64,000 nucleotides of DNA, taken from positions 1 to 64,000 of the forward strand of contig NZ_POTC01000001.1 in the NCBI RefSeq assembly GCF_002906255.1, in the 5' to 3' direction. Position 1 is the first letter of the stretch; the number at the start of each line of letters is the position of its first letter. The stretch comes from Novacetimonas maltaceti. GTDB lineage: Bacteria; Pseudomonadota; Alphaproteobacteria; Acetobacterales; Acetobacteraceae. Both the position numbers and the translations under genes were made by a program. Shown in pieces: positions 26,360-37,121 of the stretch. The notes below the pieces were generated by a model that searched no databases, was not told the origin of the DNA, and was given only the letters and a program-made list of their open reading frames with translations.

Positions 26360-29300
26360 TCAGTAATTGAACTGGTAGAGCAGGCCGATGCTGCTGCCGG
26401 GGTCATTTTCAGGGGTCGTGAAGCCGGTCACGTTGCCGCCGGTCCCGACCGTCGTGTTGAGCTTGAGGCGCTTGGTCAGGTCCACCTGCACCTGTGCCTG
26501 CGTGCCGGACCCCGATGTCGCCTGTTTCGCCCCGACATAGACGCCGCGCATGACGTATTTCCCGGCCTCGATACTGCCGGTGTCGTTGCCGCCCGAACCG
26601 TTGGACGAACTGCTCATCTGCAGGCGGTCGAGATGCAGCGTCTTGCGCACGATGCCCAGCGGGTCGAAGGCCGAGCCGCCGCTGATGGTGGCGATGGCCG
26701 AGGCGATTTCCGCCATCTGCGTGGGCGACAGCGACTGTGAATCCGTTCCGAACAGCAGGATCGCAAGGATCTGGTCCTGCGACAGCGGCGGGGTGGAGGA
26801 GAAGGTGATCTTCGGCGCGCTGGCGTAACCGCCGACATTCAGTCGCGCCGTGCCTTCGTTCGTGCTGCGCTCCGCCACGAAATCAAGGCTGGGGTCGATG
26901 GTGTGGGTGACGCCCATGCCATCGAACCCGACCTTGCCCTTGCTGAAGCTGAGTGAAATTCCCCCAAGGGCGAAGGTGCCCTTGGCCATGGAAAATGACC
27001 ATGTCACTACGGGCGTGTCGGTGGTTCCGCCCAGATGCAGGTTGCCGTGCATTTCGGTATTCAGCCCATGCCCGCGCACAAAGAACTGCCCCGGGGAGCG
27101 CAGCGCAAGGTCAAGGCCGATGACCAGCGGGGATTGCGGCTGCTGGGCAGGCGTCGTGGCGTCTTCGGGGCGGATGACATTGAGGTGCGCGACCGATGTC
27201 GGCAGGGAATCCGGAATGTTCACGTCCACGCGTGACAGGGTGATATCCCCGCCTGCGTTGATGCGTGATGCAAGCTGCCCCTTGACGTTCAGGTTGGCGT
27301 CAAGGGTCGCGGTGATGAGGTCGCTCGCCAGCGGGCGGGCATTGCGTGCCGTCAGGGTCAGGTCAATGGGATGTCCGGGTTCGAATATGCCATAGGACCC
27401 TGCGGCCGTGATGGTCCCCTTGCCCGCGTTGGCATTGAGCGACTGGATGACAAGCCGGTTGCCCTGCGCCAGCACGCTGCCCCTGATTGCCGAAAGCTGC
27501 ACGCCCTGCGCGTAATCATGGAACGTGCCGTCCGCAAGGTCGAGCGTGCCGGAGACAAGCGGGACTTTCGGCGTGCCGCGGACATCCACGTTCATCCGCA
27601 GCATGCCGCCCGCCTGCCGGGCCTGCGCGCCGAGATAGGCGTTCGCCGCGGCCAGGTCGATCGTGCCGGCGGAATGCAGCGCCAGCGTGCCGTTCATGCT
27701 GGTCGGCGCCTCCCCCTTCACGCTCAGCGCGACCTGCCGCCCGGCATTGAGGCTGGCGTCCACGCGCGCCGTGGCCCCGTTCAGCACCGCAGTCGCGTCA
27801 AGGCTGGCGGCGGCAAGGGAGGACGTATAGTCCGTATGGTATTTCAGTCCTTCGGCCTGCAGCGCAATCCGCCCGCCCGGTCGCGCCAGTATCCCGGTCA
27901 GCCGCGCCTGGGCCGAGATCTCGCCTTCCGCGCGCAGCGACGGCATCAGCGGGCGCAGCAGTGCTGGCGTGACATGCGCAAGGTCGGCCTTGAGGTCGAG
28001 GGCCGGCCGAACCGACCCGGCAATGTCGAGGCTTGCGGCCTGTCCCTGCGGTGGTGCAAGGCTCGCGCGTACATGATCGACGCCCAGTGTCGCGCCATAA
28101 TTGACGGTAGCCGGGGCCAGCAGTTGCAGCCGTTCGCCGCGTGCCTCGGCCGACAGGGTGCGCGCCGTGGCCCTGTGTCCAGGGATGTCCAGCAGCAGCG
28201 CCGTATCAAAGCCCGCCGGGCCGAGTTGCGTCGTGCTCAGGCGTGACGTGGCGCTGACCAGCAGGGCGTTCAGCGGCCCCTTTGCGGTGACGTGGGCATT
28301 GGCCCGGATATCGTTGATGGCCGCATTGTCAATGCGCAGGTCCAGGTCCGGGTGCGGTGCATCCACCGGGTCGCGGATCGTGCCGCCAAGTTGCAGCCGC
28401 CCGATATTGGCCCAGGGCGAACCGATGGCCCCGTCAAGGTTGAGCGAGACGACCGGCGGCACCGTCGCCGTGCCGGCGGTGGTGTGTACGGCGGTTGCGA
28501 CATGCCCGGTGATGTCATGCCCCAGAAGGTCGCGCCAGTCCGCCAGTCGCGCCATATGGATGTCCATCGTGCCCGATGGCACCATGTGCCCTTCCGGCAG
28601 GGCCATGTCCGCCTGTCCTGACAGGCTTTTCCACGACAGTTGCGCAAGGCGCAGGTGGCGTGTCCCGTCCCCGTCCGTCGCCAGTGATGCGGCCAGTGCG
28701 ACTGGTGCGTGATCGAGCGTCCCCCTGATGGTGGCCTGTCCTTCACGCACTGCGGGCAGGTGGCGGAAATCCAGGTCGGTCGTCAGGTTCCCCGGCTGGA
28801 TCTGTGGCGTTCCGATCTGTGTCTGCGCATGCACGATCGCGGCAAGGTCGTTGACCGGTCCCTTCGCCGTCAGCGTCACATTGCTCTGCCCGCGCAGGGA
28901 GGGCGCGAGTTTCTGCAGGTCAAGCAGCGCAAGCCGTGCCGTGAGGTCGAGTTGCGTGGGCGATGACAGCGTGACCGTGCCGCCGCTCGCATCCAGATGC
29001 AGGGTCTGCCCATCCACCGTCAGGGTCTGCAGGCGCATGATGCGCGGCGAACCGTCGGCGGGCGGCAGGCTGGCCATCACCTGCACCTGTCCCGTCCTGC
29101 CGATCAGGCCGACGGCCTGTGCCTGCCCGCCCGTCAACGCCACCTGACCATCAAGTGCGACCCGTCCCGCCGTTTTCGCGTCCGGCACGTCGAAATTCGC
29201 ATGCAGGTGCGCGTTGCCGTCCAGTCGGGTGGAGGCGAGTGCCGCAAGCGGGGTGAGTTGCGGCAGGTCGAGCGTCACGTCGCCCTGTCGCGGGGCCGTG

Positions 29301-30547
29301 GTGCGGATGTTCCCCTTCAGTTGCATCAGGTCGTGATGCACCGTGATGTCGGCGGGCGCGCCCTGCGCATCGGGGTGCCATGTCAGGTCGATGGCAACCG
29401 GGCGTGCCGCAAACACGGTGGGATGCGCGCCCGGTATCCGCAGTCCGTCGATATCGGCATGGACGTTGATGGCATCGCCCGCGCCCTGACCCGAAAGCCC
29501 GCTGAAGACGGCGTGCAGGGTATTGAGGCCGGTCGCCCCCTGGTTCAGTTGCCCGATATCGAGGGTGCCCTGCCCGGTGGGGCGTTCCATCGTCCCGCCA
29601 AGTTCGGTGCGCAGCGCGATCGACTGCCATCCCGTATCCGGCCCCAGCATCATGGCCGGGGCGTCAAGGCTGGCGCGCAGGCGCATGGCATGGTGGATCA
29701 GCCCGACCTGCCCGTCGATCTGTGCCCGTGCCGCGCCCGCCTGCATCGCCAGCGCAAGGGTGCTGTGGTCACGCGGGCCGCTGGCATGCATGTCGAGGTT
29801 GAGCGGCGCGAGCATTGGCAGGCCGCTCAGCGTGCCGAGGAACCCTTCTTTCTCCTCATGGGCATGGACATCGAGTGCCAGGGTGCCGGTATCAAGCACC
29901 GTGTGGACCGACAGTTGCCCCGGCCGGTCCAGCCGATGGACCGCAAGGTCGATGTCGGCCGCAGGCAGCGTCGCGACCGATATGCCATTGAGGACGGGCG
30001 CGATATCCGCGAGGCGCGCATGCCCGTCCAGGCTGAAGGTCGCGGGCAGGCGCGCGATGGGCGCGCCGACATCGATGCGTGCGATATGGGCATGGCGGAT
30101 ATCCACGCCCATATGCAGGTTGTCGCTGCCCGGCTTGCCCGGCGGCGACGGGTGCGCGGGGTCTTCCTCGCTCAGGCGTGGAATGGACAGGTGGGCAATG
30201 GTGATATTGTCCACCACCGCCCTGCGCAGCAGCAGGCGCAGGGGCGACCAGTCCAGCGCAAGGTCGTCGATTGCAAGCCAGGTGCCGCGATAGTCGTCAA
30301 GTTCAAGATGCGCGATCCGTAGCGAATCAGGAAACCGCCCCGACAGCCCCGTCATCCGCACGCTGCCGCCCGTAAGGCCCGGCAGGCGGCGTTCGATTTC
30401 GTGGCGGCCCATCCCGGTATTGGCCCCCACAAGGATCAGCGCGAACGCCAGCACCACCAGCCCGGCAGGCACGCCCAGCAGCAGTCCGCCGAGTTTCAGC
30501 AGTTTCCGCCAGATGGCGGGACGGGCTGGTTCCTGCGTCTCGCTCAT
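26360..30547 (-). CDS. tamB: Translocation and assembly module subunit TamB
   Basis: A very large (1395 residues) envelope protein: one N-terminal membrane anchor (LLKLGGLLLGVPAGLVVLAF, about 17-36) and a long beta-rich repeat region. The C-terminal DUF490/TamB domain holds FAVRG-type strands, VTHTIDPSLDFVAE, QDQILAILLFGTDSQSLS and the terminal LLYQFNY. TamB spans the periplasm as a hydrophobic groove, moving phospholipids toward the outer membrane and aiding autotransporter assembly. The ATG overlaps the tamA stop (TGATG), supporting this start and translational coupling. Confidence 0.95.
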   Translation of the reverse strand: MSETQEPARPAIWRKLLKLGGLLLGVPAGLVVLAFALILVGANTGMGRHEIERRLPGLTGGSVRMTGLSGRFPDSLRIAHLELDDYRGTWLAIDDLALDWSPLRLLLRRAVVDNITIAHLSIPRLSEEDPAHPSPPGKPGSDNLHMGVDIRHAHIARIDVGAPIARLPATFSLDGHARLADIAPVLNGISVATLPAADIDLAVHRLDRPGQLSVHTVLDTGTLALDVHAHEEKEGFLGTLSGLPMLAPLNLDMHASGPRDHSTLALAMQAGAARAQIDGQVGLIHHAMRLRASLDAPAMMLGPDTGWQSIALRTELGGTMERPTGQGTLDIGQLNQGATGLNTLHAVFSGLSGQGAGDAINVHADIDGLRIPGAHPTVFAARPVAIDLTWHPDAQGAPADITVHHDLMQLKGNIRTTAPRQGDVTLDLPQLTPLAALASTRLDGNAHLHANFDVPDAKTAGRVALDGQVALTGGQAQAVGLIGRTGQVQVMASLPPADGSPRIMRLQTLTVDGQTLHLDASGGTVTLSSPTQLDLTARLALLDLQKLAPSLRGQSNVTLTAKGPVNDLAAIVHAQTQIGTPQIQPGNLTTDLDFRHLPAVREGQATIRGTLDHAPVALAASLATDGDGTRHLRLAQLSWKSLSGQADMALPEGHMVPSGTMDIHMARLADWRDLLGHDITGHVATAVHTTAGTATVPPVVSLNLDGAIGSPWANIGRLQLGGTIRDPVDAPHPDLDLRIDNAAINDIRANAHVTAKGPLNALLVSATSRLSTTQLGPAGFDTALLLDIPGHRATARTLSAEARGERLQLLAPATVNYGATLGVDHVRASLAPPQGQAASLDIAGSVRPALDLKADLAHVTPALLRPLMPSLRAEGEISAQARLTGILARPGGRIALQAEGLKYHTDYTSSLAAASLDATAVLNGATARVDASLNAGRQVALSVKGEAPTSMNGTLALHSAGTIDLAAANAYLGAQARQAGGMLRMNVDVRGTPKVPLVSGTLDLADGTFHDYAQGVQLSAIRGSVLAQGNRLVIQSLNANAGKGTITAAGSYGIFEPGHPIDLTLTARNARPLASDLITATLDANLNVKGQLASRINAGGDITLSRVDVNIPDSLPTSVAHLNVIRPEDATTPAQQPQSPLVIGLDLALRSPGQFFVRGHGLNTEMHGNLHLGGTTDTPVVTWSFSMAKGTFALGGISLSFSKGKVGFDGMGVTHTIDPSLDFVAERSTNEGTARLNVGGYASAPKITFSSTPPLSQDQILAILLFGTDSQSLSPTQMAEIASAIATISGGSAFDPLGIVRKTLHLDRLQMSSSSNGSGGNDTGSIEAGKYVMRGVYVGAKQATSGSGTQAQVQVDLTKRLKLNTTVGTGGNVTGFTTPENDPGSSIGLLYQFNY

Positions 30548-32571
30548 CAGAACGTTTCCCCCAACCCGACATACAGTTCCCATTTATCGCCGCGTGGCGG
30601 GCGGTTGAGCGGGACCGCGATGTCCAGCCGCACCGGCCCGATGGGCGTGTAGTAGCGTGCCCCCGCGCCCGCGCCCGCACGCAGCGTTCCCTTGAACGGC
30701 GTGCTGCCGTCGGACACCTGTCCCGCGTCGATAAAGCCGACCGCGCCGAATTTCTGCAAGATGCGCTGCCGGTATTCCAGCGACCCCGCATCCATTGACG
30801 TGCCGCCAATGGCATAGCGGCTGTTGGGGAACTGTGGTCCCACCCCCTGGTAGCGATAGCCGCGCACGGTCGCGCTGCCACCGGCATACAGCCGCTGGTC
30901 GGGGGGGATGGCATAGGTGGAGGCCCCTTCGACATTGCCGATCGTCCCGCGCACGGCGAACACGCTGCGTCCCTTTCGCGCCAGCCCGAGGTTTGCGAGG
31001 TCGAAATAGGTCGAGACCGTCGCCTGCATGATCATGAAGAACGATGTCCCGTCCTCCAGCGAGGCGGAGGGCGTGACATTCATGCTGATGCGCACGCCGT
31101 GGGTCGCGGGCATGATGGGGTTGTCCACGCCGGTCCCGTCATAGGTCGCGCTCAGCGGCAGGGAGGCGATGAAGTAGCTGTTCGTGCGTGACATCTGGTC
31201 GATGCGCTCTTGCTCTATTTCCCCGCCAAAGGCGACGTTCCAGTGCGAACTGATGCGGCGCACGATGCCCGCGCGGGCCAGCACGGCGGTCTGGCGGTAG
31301 GAATACAGAAGCTGGCGGATCCCCTCGATCCGGGCGCTGAGGTTCTGGTTGCGAGACCCGAAATCCGGCTTCATCAGGTCGGCATACAGGTCATAGCCCA
31401 GCCCCTGTTCGGCCGAACCGCCAAGTCCGGTGGCAAGCGCGGTCAGGCGCAGGCGCTCGGCATTGCCGAACAGGTTGCGATGCGTCCACGACACGCCCAC
31501 GCGCCCGCCAAGGTCGGTGGAATATCCGCCCTCGACCCCGACGCTGTGCAGTTTCGATTCCGCGAAACTGAAATCCAGCGGCAATGTCCCGTCGGAGGCC
31601 AGTTTCTGGTCGTGATGGACCTGCACGTCGGAAAATACCCCCATCGACGACAGGCCCTGCCGGGCGGCTTCGATGCGTGACGGCTGGTACAGTTCGCCCG
31701 GCGCGATGGTCAGGCGCCGCACGACGTAGGCCGGATGGGTCCGGCGCAGCCCGCTGAAGCTGAAGGCGCCAAGGTTGACCACAGGCCCGCGCGTCACCGT
31801 GATGGCGACATCAATGGTGCGTGTCTGCGGACGCAGCCAGGCCTGCGGCGTGCTGACATCGGCCAGCGCATATCCCTCTTCCGCAAGTGTCGTCTGGAGC
31901 TGTGACTGGGCCTTGAGGATCGTAGCGGCCAGCGCGGGATCCCCGCTCCTGATGCCCAGCGCCTCATTTTCGTGGGCGTCGAGCCTTACCGCAGGCTGCC
32001 CCTTTGCCGCGACGATGCTGATGGCGCCGATATGGTACTGCGGCCCCTTGGTGATGGAAACGCTGATTTCCATCTTCTGGCTGGCGGGGATGGCCTGCAT
32101 CCATTCCGGCAGGTCGGGGTCATGCCCGTCCTGCGGCGTTGATGTCCCGTTCTTGGAGGCGATCGCCGCCTGTATTGCGATCGTGGGGGCGTAATAACCG
32201 AAGCTTTCCAGCGCGCTGCGGATGCGGGCGTAGTCGTTGTGGATGCGCCCGACAAGGGCGAACGGGCTGACGGTATGGGTCTTCTGCAGCCCCAGCAGGT
32301 CGGAGGACGCGCGCACGGCGGCGTCGAGGTCCGCATTCCCGGTGGGATGGATCACGGTGACGTAGGGCTGCGGGTCGGCCGCATGCGCGGGTGCTCCGGC
32401 CATGCACAGCGCGGCCATGCACAGCGTCATGGTGGTCAGGCATGCTGGCATCCGCCATGGGGACTTGCGCGAAAATGTCCCGGTTTCAGCCGGTGCGGGC
32501 CACGATTGCCGTGTCGTCAGAAAGTGACGCAAAAACGTCAAGCCGTCCCCATTCCCGGTTCTGTCATCCAT
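30547..32571 (-). CDS. tamA: Autotransporter assembly outer-membrane protein TamA (Omp85 family)
   Basis: An Omp85-type protein. A signal-like segment is seen at MTLCMAALCMAGAPAHA-A (about 48-65). POTRA domains follow, including IRSALESFGYYAPTI and FSFSGLRRTHPAYVVRRL. The C-terminal 16-strand barrel contains LYAGGSATVRGYRYQGVG (Omp85 motif with RGY), GFIDAGQV and the terminal VGLGETF ending in Phe, the beta-signal. It works with TamB. The upstream start at 32571 leaves ~40 residues before the signal; ATG at 32451 (MPACLTTM) is a more natural start. Confidence 0.93.
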   Translation of the reverse strand: MDDRTGNGDGLTFLRHFLTTRQSWPAPAETGTFSRKSPWRMPACLTTMTLCMAALCMAGAPAHAADPQPYVTVIHPTGNADLDAAVRASSDLLGLQKTHTVSPFALVGRIHNDYARIRSALESFGYYAPTIAIQAAIASKNGTSTPQDGHDPDLPEWMQAIPASQKMEISVSITKGPQYHIGAISIVAAKGQPAVRLDAHENEALGIRSGDPALAATILKAQSQLQTTLAEEGYALADVSTPQAWLRPQTRTIDVAITVTRGPVVNLGAFSFSGLRRTHPAYVVRRLTIAPGELYQPSRIEAARQGLSSMGVFSDVQVHHDQKLASDGTLPLDFSFAESKLHSVGVEGGYSTDLGGRVGVSWTHRNLFGNAERLRLTALATGLGGSAEQGLGYDLYADLMKPDFGSRNQNLSARIEGIRQLLYSYRQTAVLARAGIVRRISSHWNVAFGGEIEQERIDQMSRTNSYFIASLPLSATYDGTGVDNPIMPATHGVRISMNVTPSASLEDGTSFFMIMQATVSTYFDLANLGLARKGRSVFAVRGTIGNVEGASTYAIPPDQRLYAGGSATVRGYRYQGVGPQFPNSRYAIGGTSMDAGSLEYRQRILQKFGAVGFIDAGQVSDGSTPFKGTLRAGAGAGARYYTPIGPVRLDIAVPLNRPPRGDKWELYVGLGETF

Positions 32572-33039
32572 CCACCTGCCACAGGCATGTTAAGCACGGA
32601 GTCTGCGCATGGTGATATGGAAAATCCCTCTGTCTGGGTATCTGGCATTCCGGTGACGCATATTCAAACCCATATCCATTCAGGCCATCCGGGTCGAGGC
32701 CAGAATTAAGGGCCAAATATGGTCATAAGGTGAACATGGCCATGGAATGCGGGTGCAGGCCCAAGACCACGGGGCATGGCCCCGGCGTGTGCCGGTCATC
32801 CGGGCCGTCCCGTGGCGGCGGGAATGCCAAAACTGTCCTTGACAAAACCCCTGCGTCATCCGCCATGATCGGTGGGCACGATACATGAGTCGGTCATCCC
32901 ATCGGGGGATAATGTCACGATATGGGTCCTTCGTCCTTTATGACATGTGGTTTCGGGTCTTGACCATCCGCGCGACACACACGATGTGTTTGCGCCGCCC
33001 CGCGGGATCGTCCCGCCCGATGTCAAGGAACCCGTTTGC
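32572..33039. other. 468-bp intergenic region between divergent tamA and miaB
   Basis: No convincing gene. It contains a TTGACA at about 32838-32843 and GC-rich inverted stretches such as CCGGTCATCCGGGCC. Short frames on both strands have no ribosome binding site or recognisable product. Promoters for tamA and miaB are expected here, but I cannot place them. Confidence 0.5.
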
Positions 33040-34443
33040 GTGAATGAGATGACCCCCCTTCCCTGCGCCACCAGCGCGCGGTCCGGCAAGCAGGCACGCG
33101 GATTGCATGTCATTACGTGGGGCTGTCAGATGAACGTGTATGACAGCGAGCGGATGACCGATGTCCTGCGCCCGCTGGGCTACGAGGCGGTCGATGCGCC
33201 CGACCGCGCCGACATGATCATCCTTAATACCTGTCATATCCGTGACCGCGCGGCGGAGAAGGTGTTTTCCGAACTCGGGCGGCTGCGCCTGGTCAAGGAA
33301 GCCCGTGCGCAGGCCGGGCAGCAGACCGTTCTGGCCGTGGCGGGATGCGTGGCGCAGGCGGAAGGGCGCGAGATCCTGGCCCGTGCCCCCTATGTCGATA
33401 TCGTGCTGGGGCCGCAAACCTATCATCGCCTGCCCGAAATGGTCGCCCGTGCCGCCCGTGCTGCGGGCGCCGTGATCGAGACCGACTTCCCGGTGGAGCA
33501 GAAATTCGACTTCCTCCCCCCCGAACGCGAGGTGCCGGAAGGCGGGGCGGCGTTCCTGACCATCCAGGAAGGGTGTGACAAGTTCTGCTCCTTCTGCGTC
33601 GTGCCCTACACCCGTGGCGCGGAAGCAAGCCGTCCCGTTGCCGCCGTGCTGGAGGAGGCGCGCCGGCTTGTGGCGCATGGCGTGCGCGAAATCACGCTGC
33701 TGGGCCAGAACGTCAATGCCTATCACGGCGAAGGCCCGGATGGCGCGACATGGGATCTTGCACGACTGGCGACGGAACTGGCCGACCGGGTCGGGGTCGA
33801 ACGCATCCGCTACACCACGTCGCATCCGCGGGACATGGGTGACGGCCTGATCGCGGCCCATCGCGACCTGCCCGCGCTGATGCCGTTCCTTCACCTGCCG
33901 GTGCAGTCGGGTTCGGACCGGATCCTTGCGGCGATGAACCGTGGGCATACGGCGCAGGAATACCGCGACCTCGTGGTGCGCCTGCGTGCGGCGCGGCCAG
34001 ACCTTGCGCTGTCGTCGGACTTCATCGTCGGCCATCCGGGCGAAACCGATGAGGATTTTGAACAGACGATGCAACTGATCCGCGACGTCGGCTTTGCTCA
34101 GGCATACTCGTTCAAATACTCGCCGCGTCCGGGCACGCCGGCATCGAATGCCGGCGCGCAGGTGCCGGAGGATGTGAAGGACGCAAGGTTGCAGCGGTTG
34201 CAGGCGTTGCTGCGTGAACAGCAGGATGCCTTCAACGCGGCCAGCGTGGGGCAGCGTGTGCGTGTGCTGTTCACCGGCCGCGGGCGCAAGCCGGGGCAGA
34301 TTTCAGGCAAGAGCCCGTATCTGCAGGCCGTGCATGTCGAAGGTCCCGACAGCCTGATCGGACAGGTGGCGGAGGTCGATATCGTGAAGCTGTACACCAA
34401 TTCACTCGGTGGTGTGCTGACAGGGGAGACAGAGAGGGCTTGA
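33040..34443 (+). CDS. miaB: tRNA-2-methylthio-N6-dimethylallyladenosine synthase MiaB
   Basis: A radical-SAM methylthiotransferase (467 residues from this start) that adds the 2-methylthio group to i6A37 in tRNAs reading UNN codons. The auxiliary iron-sulfur cysteines are in [17 protein letters not shown] and AGCVAQAEG. The radical-SAM motif is [16 protein letters not shown] (C-x3-C-x2-C). A TRAM domain ends the protein, with [21 protein letters not shown] at 33025-33029 is 10 bases before a GTG at 33040; the ATG at 33049 lacks a well-spaced site. First gene of a miaB-phoH-ybeY-corC run. Confidence 0.95.
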   Translation: MNEMTPLPCATSARSGKQARGLHVITWGCQMNVYDSERMTDVLRPLGYEAVDAPDRADMIILNTCHIRDRAAEKVFSELGRLRLVKEARAQAGQQTVLAVAGCVAQAEGREILARAPYVDIVLGPQTYHRLPEMVARAARAAGAVIETDFPVEQKFDFLPPEREVPEGGAAFLTIQEGCDKFCSFCVVPYTRGAEASRPVAAVLEEARRLVAHGVREITLLGQNVNAYHGEGPDGATWDLARLATELADRVGVERIRYTTSHPRDMGDGLIAAHRDLPALMPFLHLPVQSGSDRILAAMNRGHTAQEYRDLVVRLRAARPDLALSSDFIVGHPGETDEDFEQTMQLIRDVGFAQAYSFKYSPRPGTPASNAGAQVPEDVKDARLQRLQALLREQQDAFNAASVGQRVRVLFTGRGRKPGQISGKSPYLQAVHVEGPDSLIGQVAEVDIVKLYTNSLGGVLTGETERA

Positions 34444-34460
34444 GAGAACACGCGGCATCC

Positions 34461-35612
34461 ATGATCCCGTCCCGCCGCCCCGAGGGCGGCCGGAATCCTT
34501 CCGTCAACGGCAGGCCGCCCGCGGCGTCCGGCACCCATACCGTGACGATGCAGTTTGATGACAATGCCCTGCTTGCGCAGCTTGTGGGGGGACATGACCG
34601 CCATCTCCTCCACCTTGAGCGCGGGTTCGACGTGCGGCTGTCATGCCGGGGCAACAGGATCGCCATTACCGGAAGCCCCGAACGTGTTGCGGTGACGCAA
34701 TCCGCCCTGACATCGCTGTACCGTCGCCTGCAGGAGGGCCATGCCCTCGATAGCGGGGAAGTGGATGCGGCCATCCGCATGTCCGCCCAGCTTTTTTCCG
34801 CCCCGGACACCTCTCGCGACACGTCAAAGGATCCGCGCCCCATGGCCCCTGTCTCCCCCCTTGCGCGGCCGGAGGTCGCGGCCGCGCGCGTGGCCGACCT
34901 TCCCACCATCATGACGCGTCGTGGCGCGATTGCGCCGCGTTCCGCCGGGCAGGCGCGCTACATGGACATGCTGGCGCGGCAGGAAATGGTCTTCGGCATC
35001 GGGCCTGCGGGCACGGGCAAGACCTACCTTGCCGTGGCGCAGGCCGTCGCCATGCTGCAGGCCGGCCAGGTGGACCGCATCGTCCTGTCCCGTCCCGCCG
35101 TCGAGGCGGGGGAGCGGCTGGGCTTCCTGCCCGGTGACATGAAGGACAAGATCGACCCCTACCTGCGCCCGCTCTATGACGCGCTGCATGACATGATGCC
35201 GGGGGACCAGGTGGTGCGCCGCATGGCCACGGGGGAGATCGAGGTCGCCCCCCTCGCCTTCATGCGCGGCCGCACGCTGGCGCACAGTTTCGTGATCCTT
35301 GATGAAGCGCAGAACACGACATCCGCGCAGATGAAGATGTTCCTGACCCGCATGGGCACGGGCACTCGCATGGTCATTACCGGCGACCTGAGCCAGATCG
35401 ACCTGCCGCGCGGCGTGACATCGGGCCTGCGCGAGGCGGTGGAGACGCTCGAGGGGCTGCCCGGGATTGCCATGACACGGTTTGAATCGCGTGACGTAGT
35501 GCGTCATCCGCTGGTTGCGCGTATAGTGGATGCATACGATCAGCGTGCCGAGGCCAGCAAGGAGGCCACGCGCACCAGATCGCGGCAGGAGAACAATGGA
35601 ACCGCGAAGTAG
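34461..35612 (+). CDS. PhoH-like ATPase
   Basis: A 383-residue PhoH-family P-loop protein. An N-terminal KH-like region (LERGFDVRLSCRGNRIAIT) precedes the ATPase domain with Walker A GPAGTGKTYLAVAQAV, VEAGERLGFLPGD, Walker B FVILDEAQNTTSAQMKMFL and MVITGDLSQIDLP. Such proteins are linked to RNA metabolism together with YbeY. The start is uncertain: a TTG at 34440 overlaps the miaB stop, ATG 34461 is used here, and ATG 34548 lies just before the conserved region. The 3' end overlaps ybeY by 17 bp. Confidence 0.92.
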   Translation: MIPSRRPEGGRNPSVNGRPPAASGTHTVTMQFDDNALLAQLVGGHDRHLLHLERGFDVRLSCRGNRIAITGSPERVAVTQSALTSLYRRLQEGHALDSGEVDAAIRMSAQLFSAPDTSRDTSKDPRPMAPVSPLARPEVAAARVADLPTIMTRRGAIAPRSAGQARYMDMLARQEMVFGIGPAGTGKTYLAVAQAVAMLQAGQVDRIVLSRPAVEAGERLGFLPGDMKDKIDPYLRPLYDALHDMMPGDQVVRRMATGEIEVAPLAFMRGRTLAHSFVILDEAQNTTSAQMKMFLTRMGTGTRMVITGDLSQIDLPRGVTSGLREAVETLEGLPGIAMTRFESRDVVRHPLVARIVDAYDQRAEASKEATRTRSRQENNGTAK

Positions 35613-36189
35613 AATAGCCCCCGTCCCTTCACCGGACGGGGTGCATGAAGATACCAGGCCCGTCGGTCAGGATGACGGGCCGGTCCCACAATCGCCCTTT
35701 GGCGATGACATTGATGTCAGCATTACCGACCGGCGCTGGCATATGGCAATGCGTGACCCGGCACGCGAGGTGAAACGCGCGGTCCGGGCCGCGATGCGTG
35801 AACTGGGCGTGTCGGGGGGCGTAAGCGTCGTTCTGGCGGATGACCGCACCGTGCAGCGCCTGAACCACCTTCACCGCGACAGGAACAGGCCCACCAATGT
35901 CCTGACATTCGAATACGCCCCGGCGGGTTCGGGCGCGTGGCTGTGGGGCGGCGACATCATGCTTGCCTTCCCCACGGTCGCGCGGGAGGCGCGGGCGGCG
36001 GGGCGCACGGTGCGCAACCACATGATGCACCTGCTGGTCCATGGCGTGCTGCACCTGTCGGGATATGACCATCACCATGCGGGCGACGCGCGCGCCATGG
36101 AAATGGAGGAAGCGCGCATCCTGGGGCGGATGGGCATCCCCAACCCGTGGAAGCATCGCAATGGCCGCGCGGCCGGGGCCGCACGATGA
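35596..36189 (+). CDS. ybeY: Endoribonuclease YbeY, rRNA maturation factor
   Basis: A 197-residue zinc metalloendonuclease required for 16S rRNA 3'-end maturation and 70S quality control. The zinc motif HGVLHLSGYDH (149-159) gives the three His ligands; upstream are LNHLHRDRNRPTNVLTFEY and WGGDIMLAFP. GCAGGAGAAC just upstream supports the ATG at 35596. The ~38-residue acidic N-terminal extension before DVSITDRRW is longer than in E. coli. Its TGA overlaps the corC ATG. Confidence 0.95.
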   Translation: MEPRSRIAPVPSPDGVHEDTRPVGQDDGPVPQSPFGDDIDVSITDRRWHMAMRDPAREVKRAVRAAMRELGVSGGVSVVLADDRTVQRLNHLHRDRNRPTNVLTFEYAPAGSGAWLWGGDIMLAFPTVAREARAAGRTVRNHMMHLLVHGVLHLSGYDHHHAGDARAMEMEEARILGRMGIPNPWKHRNGRAAGAAR

Positions 36190-37121
36190 CGCGCACCCCT
36201 TCCCCGTCGGAAACCGGCGCGGCGGCGCCCCCGCCCCGCGGGCGTGGTTTCCTGTCCCTGTTCGGGCGGCGGCGCAACAGTGACCAGGGCCTGCGCCATT
36301 CGATCGCGGCGCTGGTCAAGGAAGCTGACGCGGCGGCTGACGACACGACGGAATCCCCGTCCTCGGAACTGGACCGGCAGGAACGGGCGCTTCTGGCCAA
36401 TGTCCTGCGCCTGCGGGGCATTACCGCCGATGACGTGATGATCCCGCGTGCCGACATCGTGGCCATGCCCGCCTCCATCAGTCTGGACGAGGCGCTGGCG
36501 ATGATGCGGCGCGAAAACCATTCGCGCATGCCGGTCTATCGCGACCAGCTTGATGACATCGTGGGCATGATCCATGTGAAGGACCTCATCGCCTATCTCG
36601 GCACCAGCGAGGCGTTCAGTATCGAACCACTGCTGCGCCAGCCATTGATGGTGGCGCCGCAACTGCCGGTGCTGGACCTGCTGTTGCAGATGCGGCTGCG
36701 GCATGTGCATCTTGCGCTTGTGATCGACGAATATGGTGGGATCGACGGACTGGTCACCATCGAGGACCTGATCGAAACCATCGTGGGCGACATCTCCGAC
36801 GAACATGACGAACCCACGGTGGCGATGCTGCAGGAACGCAATGACGGCACGTTCGATGTCGATGCGCGCCTGCCCATCGCGCAATTCGAACAGCGCACCG
36901 GCCCCATCCTGACGCAGGATGAGCGCGAGGCGGAAATCGAGACGGTGGGCGGTCTCGTCTTCCGGCTTGCTGGCCATGTGCCCACCCGTGGCGAGGTCGT
37001 GACGCATGAAAGCGGCACGGTCTTTCGCATCCTTGATGCGGATGCCCGCCACATCCGCAAACTGCGGGTGCGTCCCGTTGCCGATCCCGTGGCGGACCCG
37101 GTCCCCGCGCCACAGAAATAG
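36186..37121 (+). CDS. CorC/HlyC family CBS-domain protein
   Basis: A 311-residue protein with two CBS domains (from ITADDVMIPRADIVAM and from FSIEPLLRQPLMVAP) and the CorC_HlyC C-terminal domain. No N-terminal membrane (DUF21) domain is present, so it is the short soluble form, as in E. coli CorC. It is linked to magnesium/cobalt efflux, but the biochemical role is unclear. ATG at 36186 overlaps the ybeY stop as ATGA. In many alphaproteobacteria lnt follows next; here it does not. Confidence 0.92.
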   Translation: MTRTPSPSETGAAAPPPRGRGFLSLFGRRRNSDQGLRHSIAALVKEADAAADDTTESPSSELDRQERALLANVLRLRGITADDVMIPRADIVAMPASISLDEALAMMRRENHSRMPVYRDQLDDIVGMIHVKDLIAYLGTSEAFSIEPLLRQPLMVAPQLPVLDLLLQMRLRHVHLALVIDEYGGIDGLVTIEDLIETIVGDISDEHDEPTVAMLQERNDGTFDVDARLPIAQFEQRTGPILTQDEREAEIETVGGLVFRLAGHVPTRGEVVTHESGTVFRILDADARHIRKLRVRPVADPVADPVPAPQK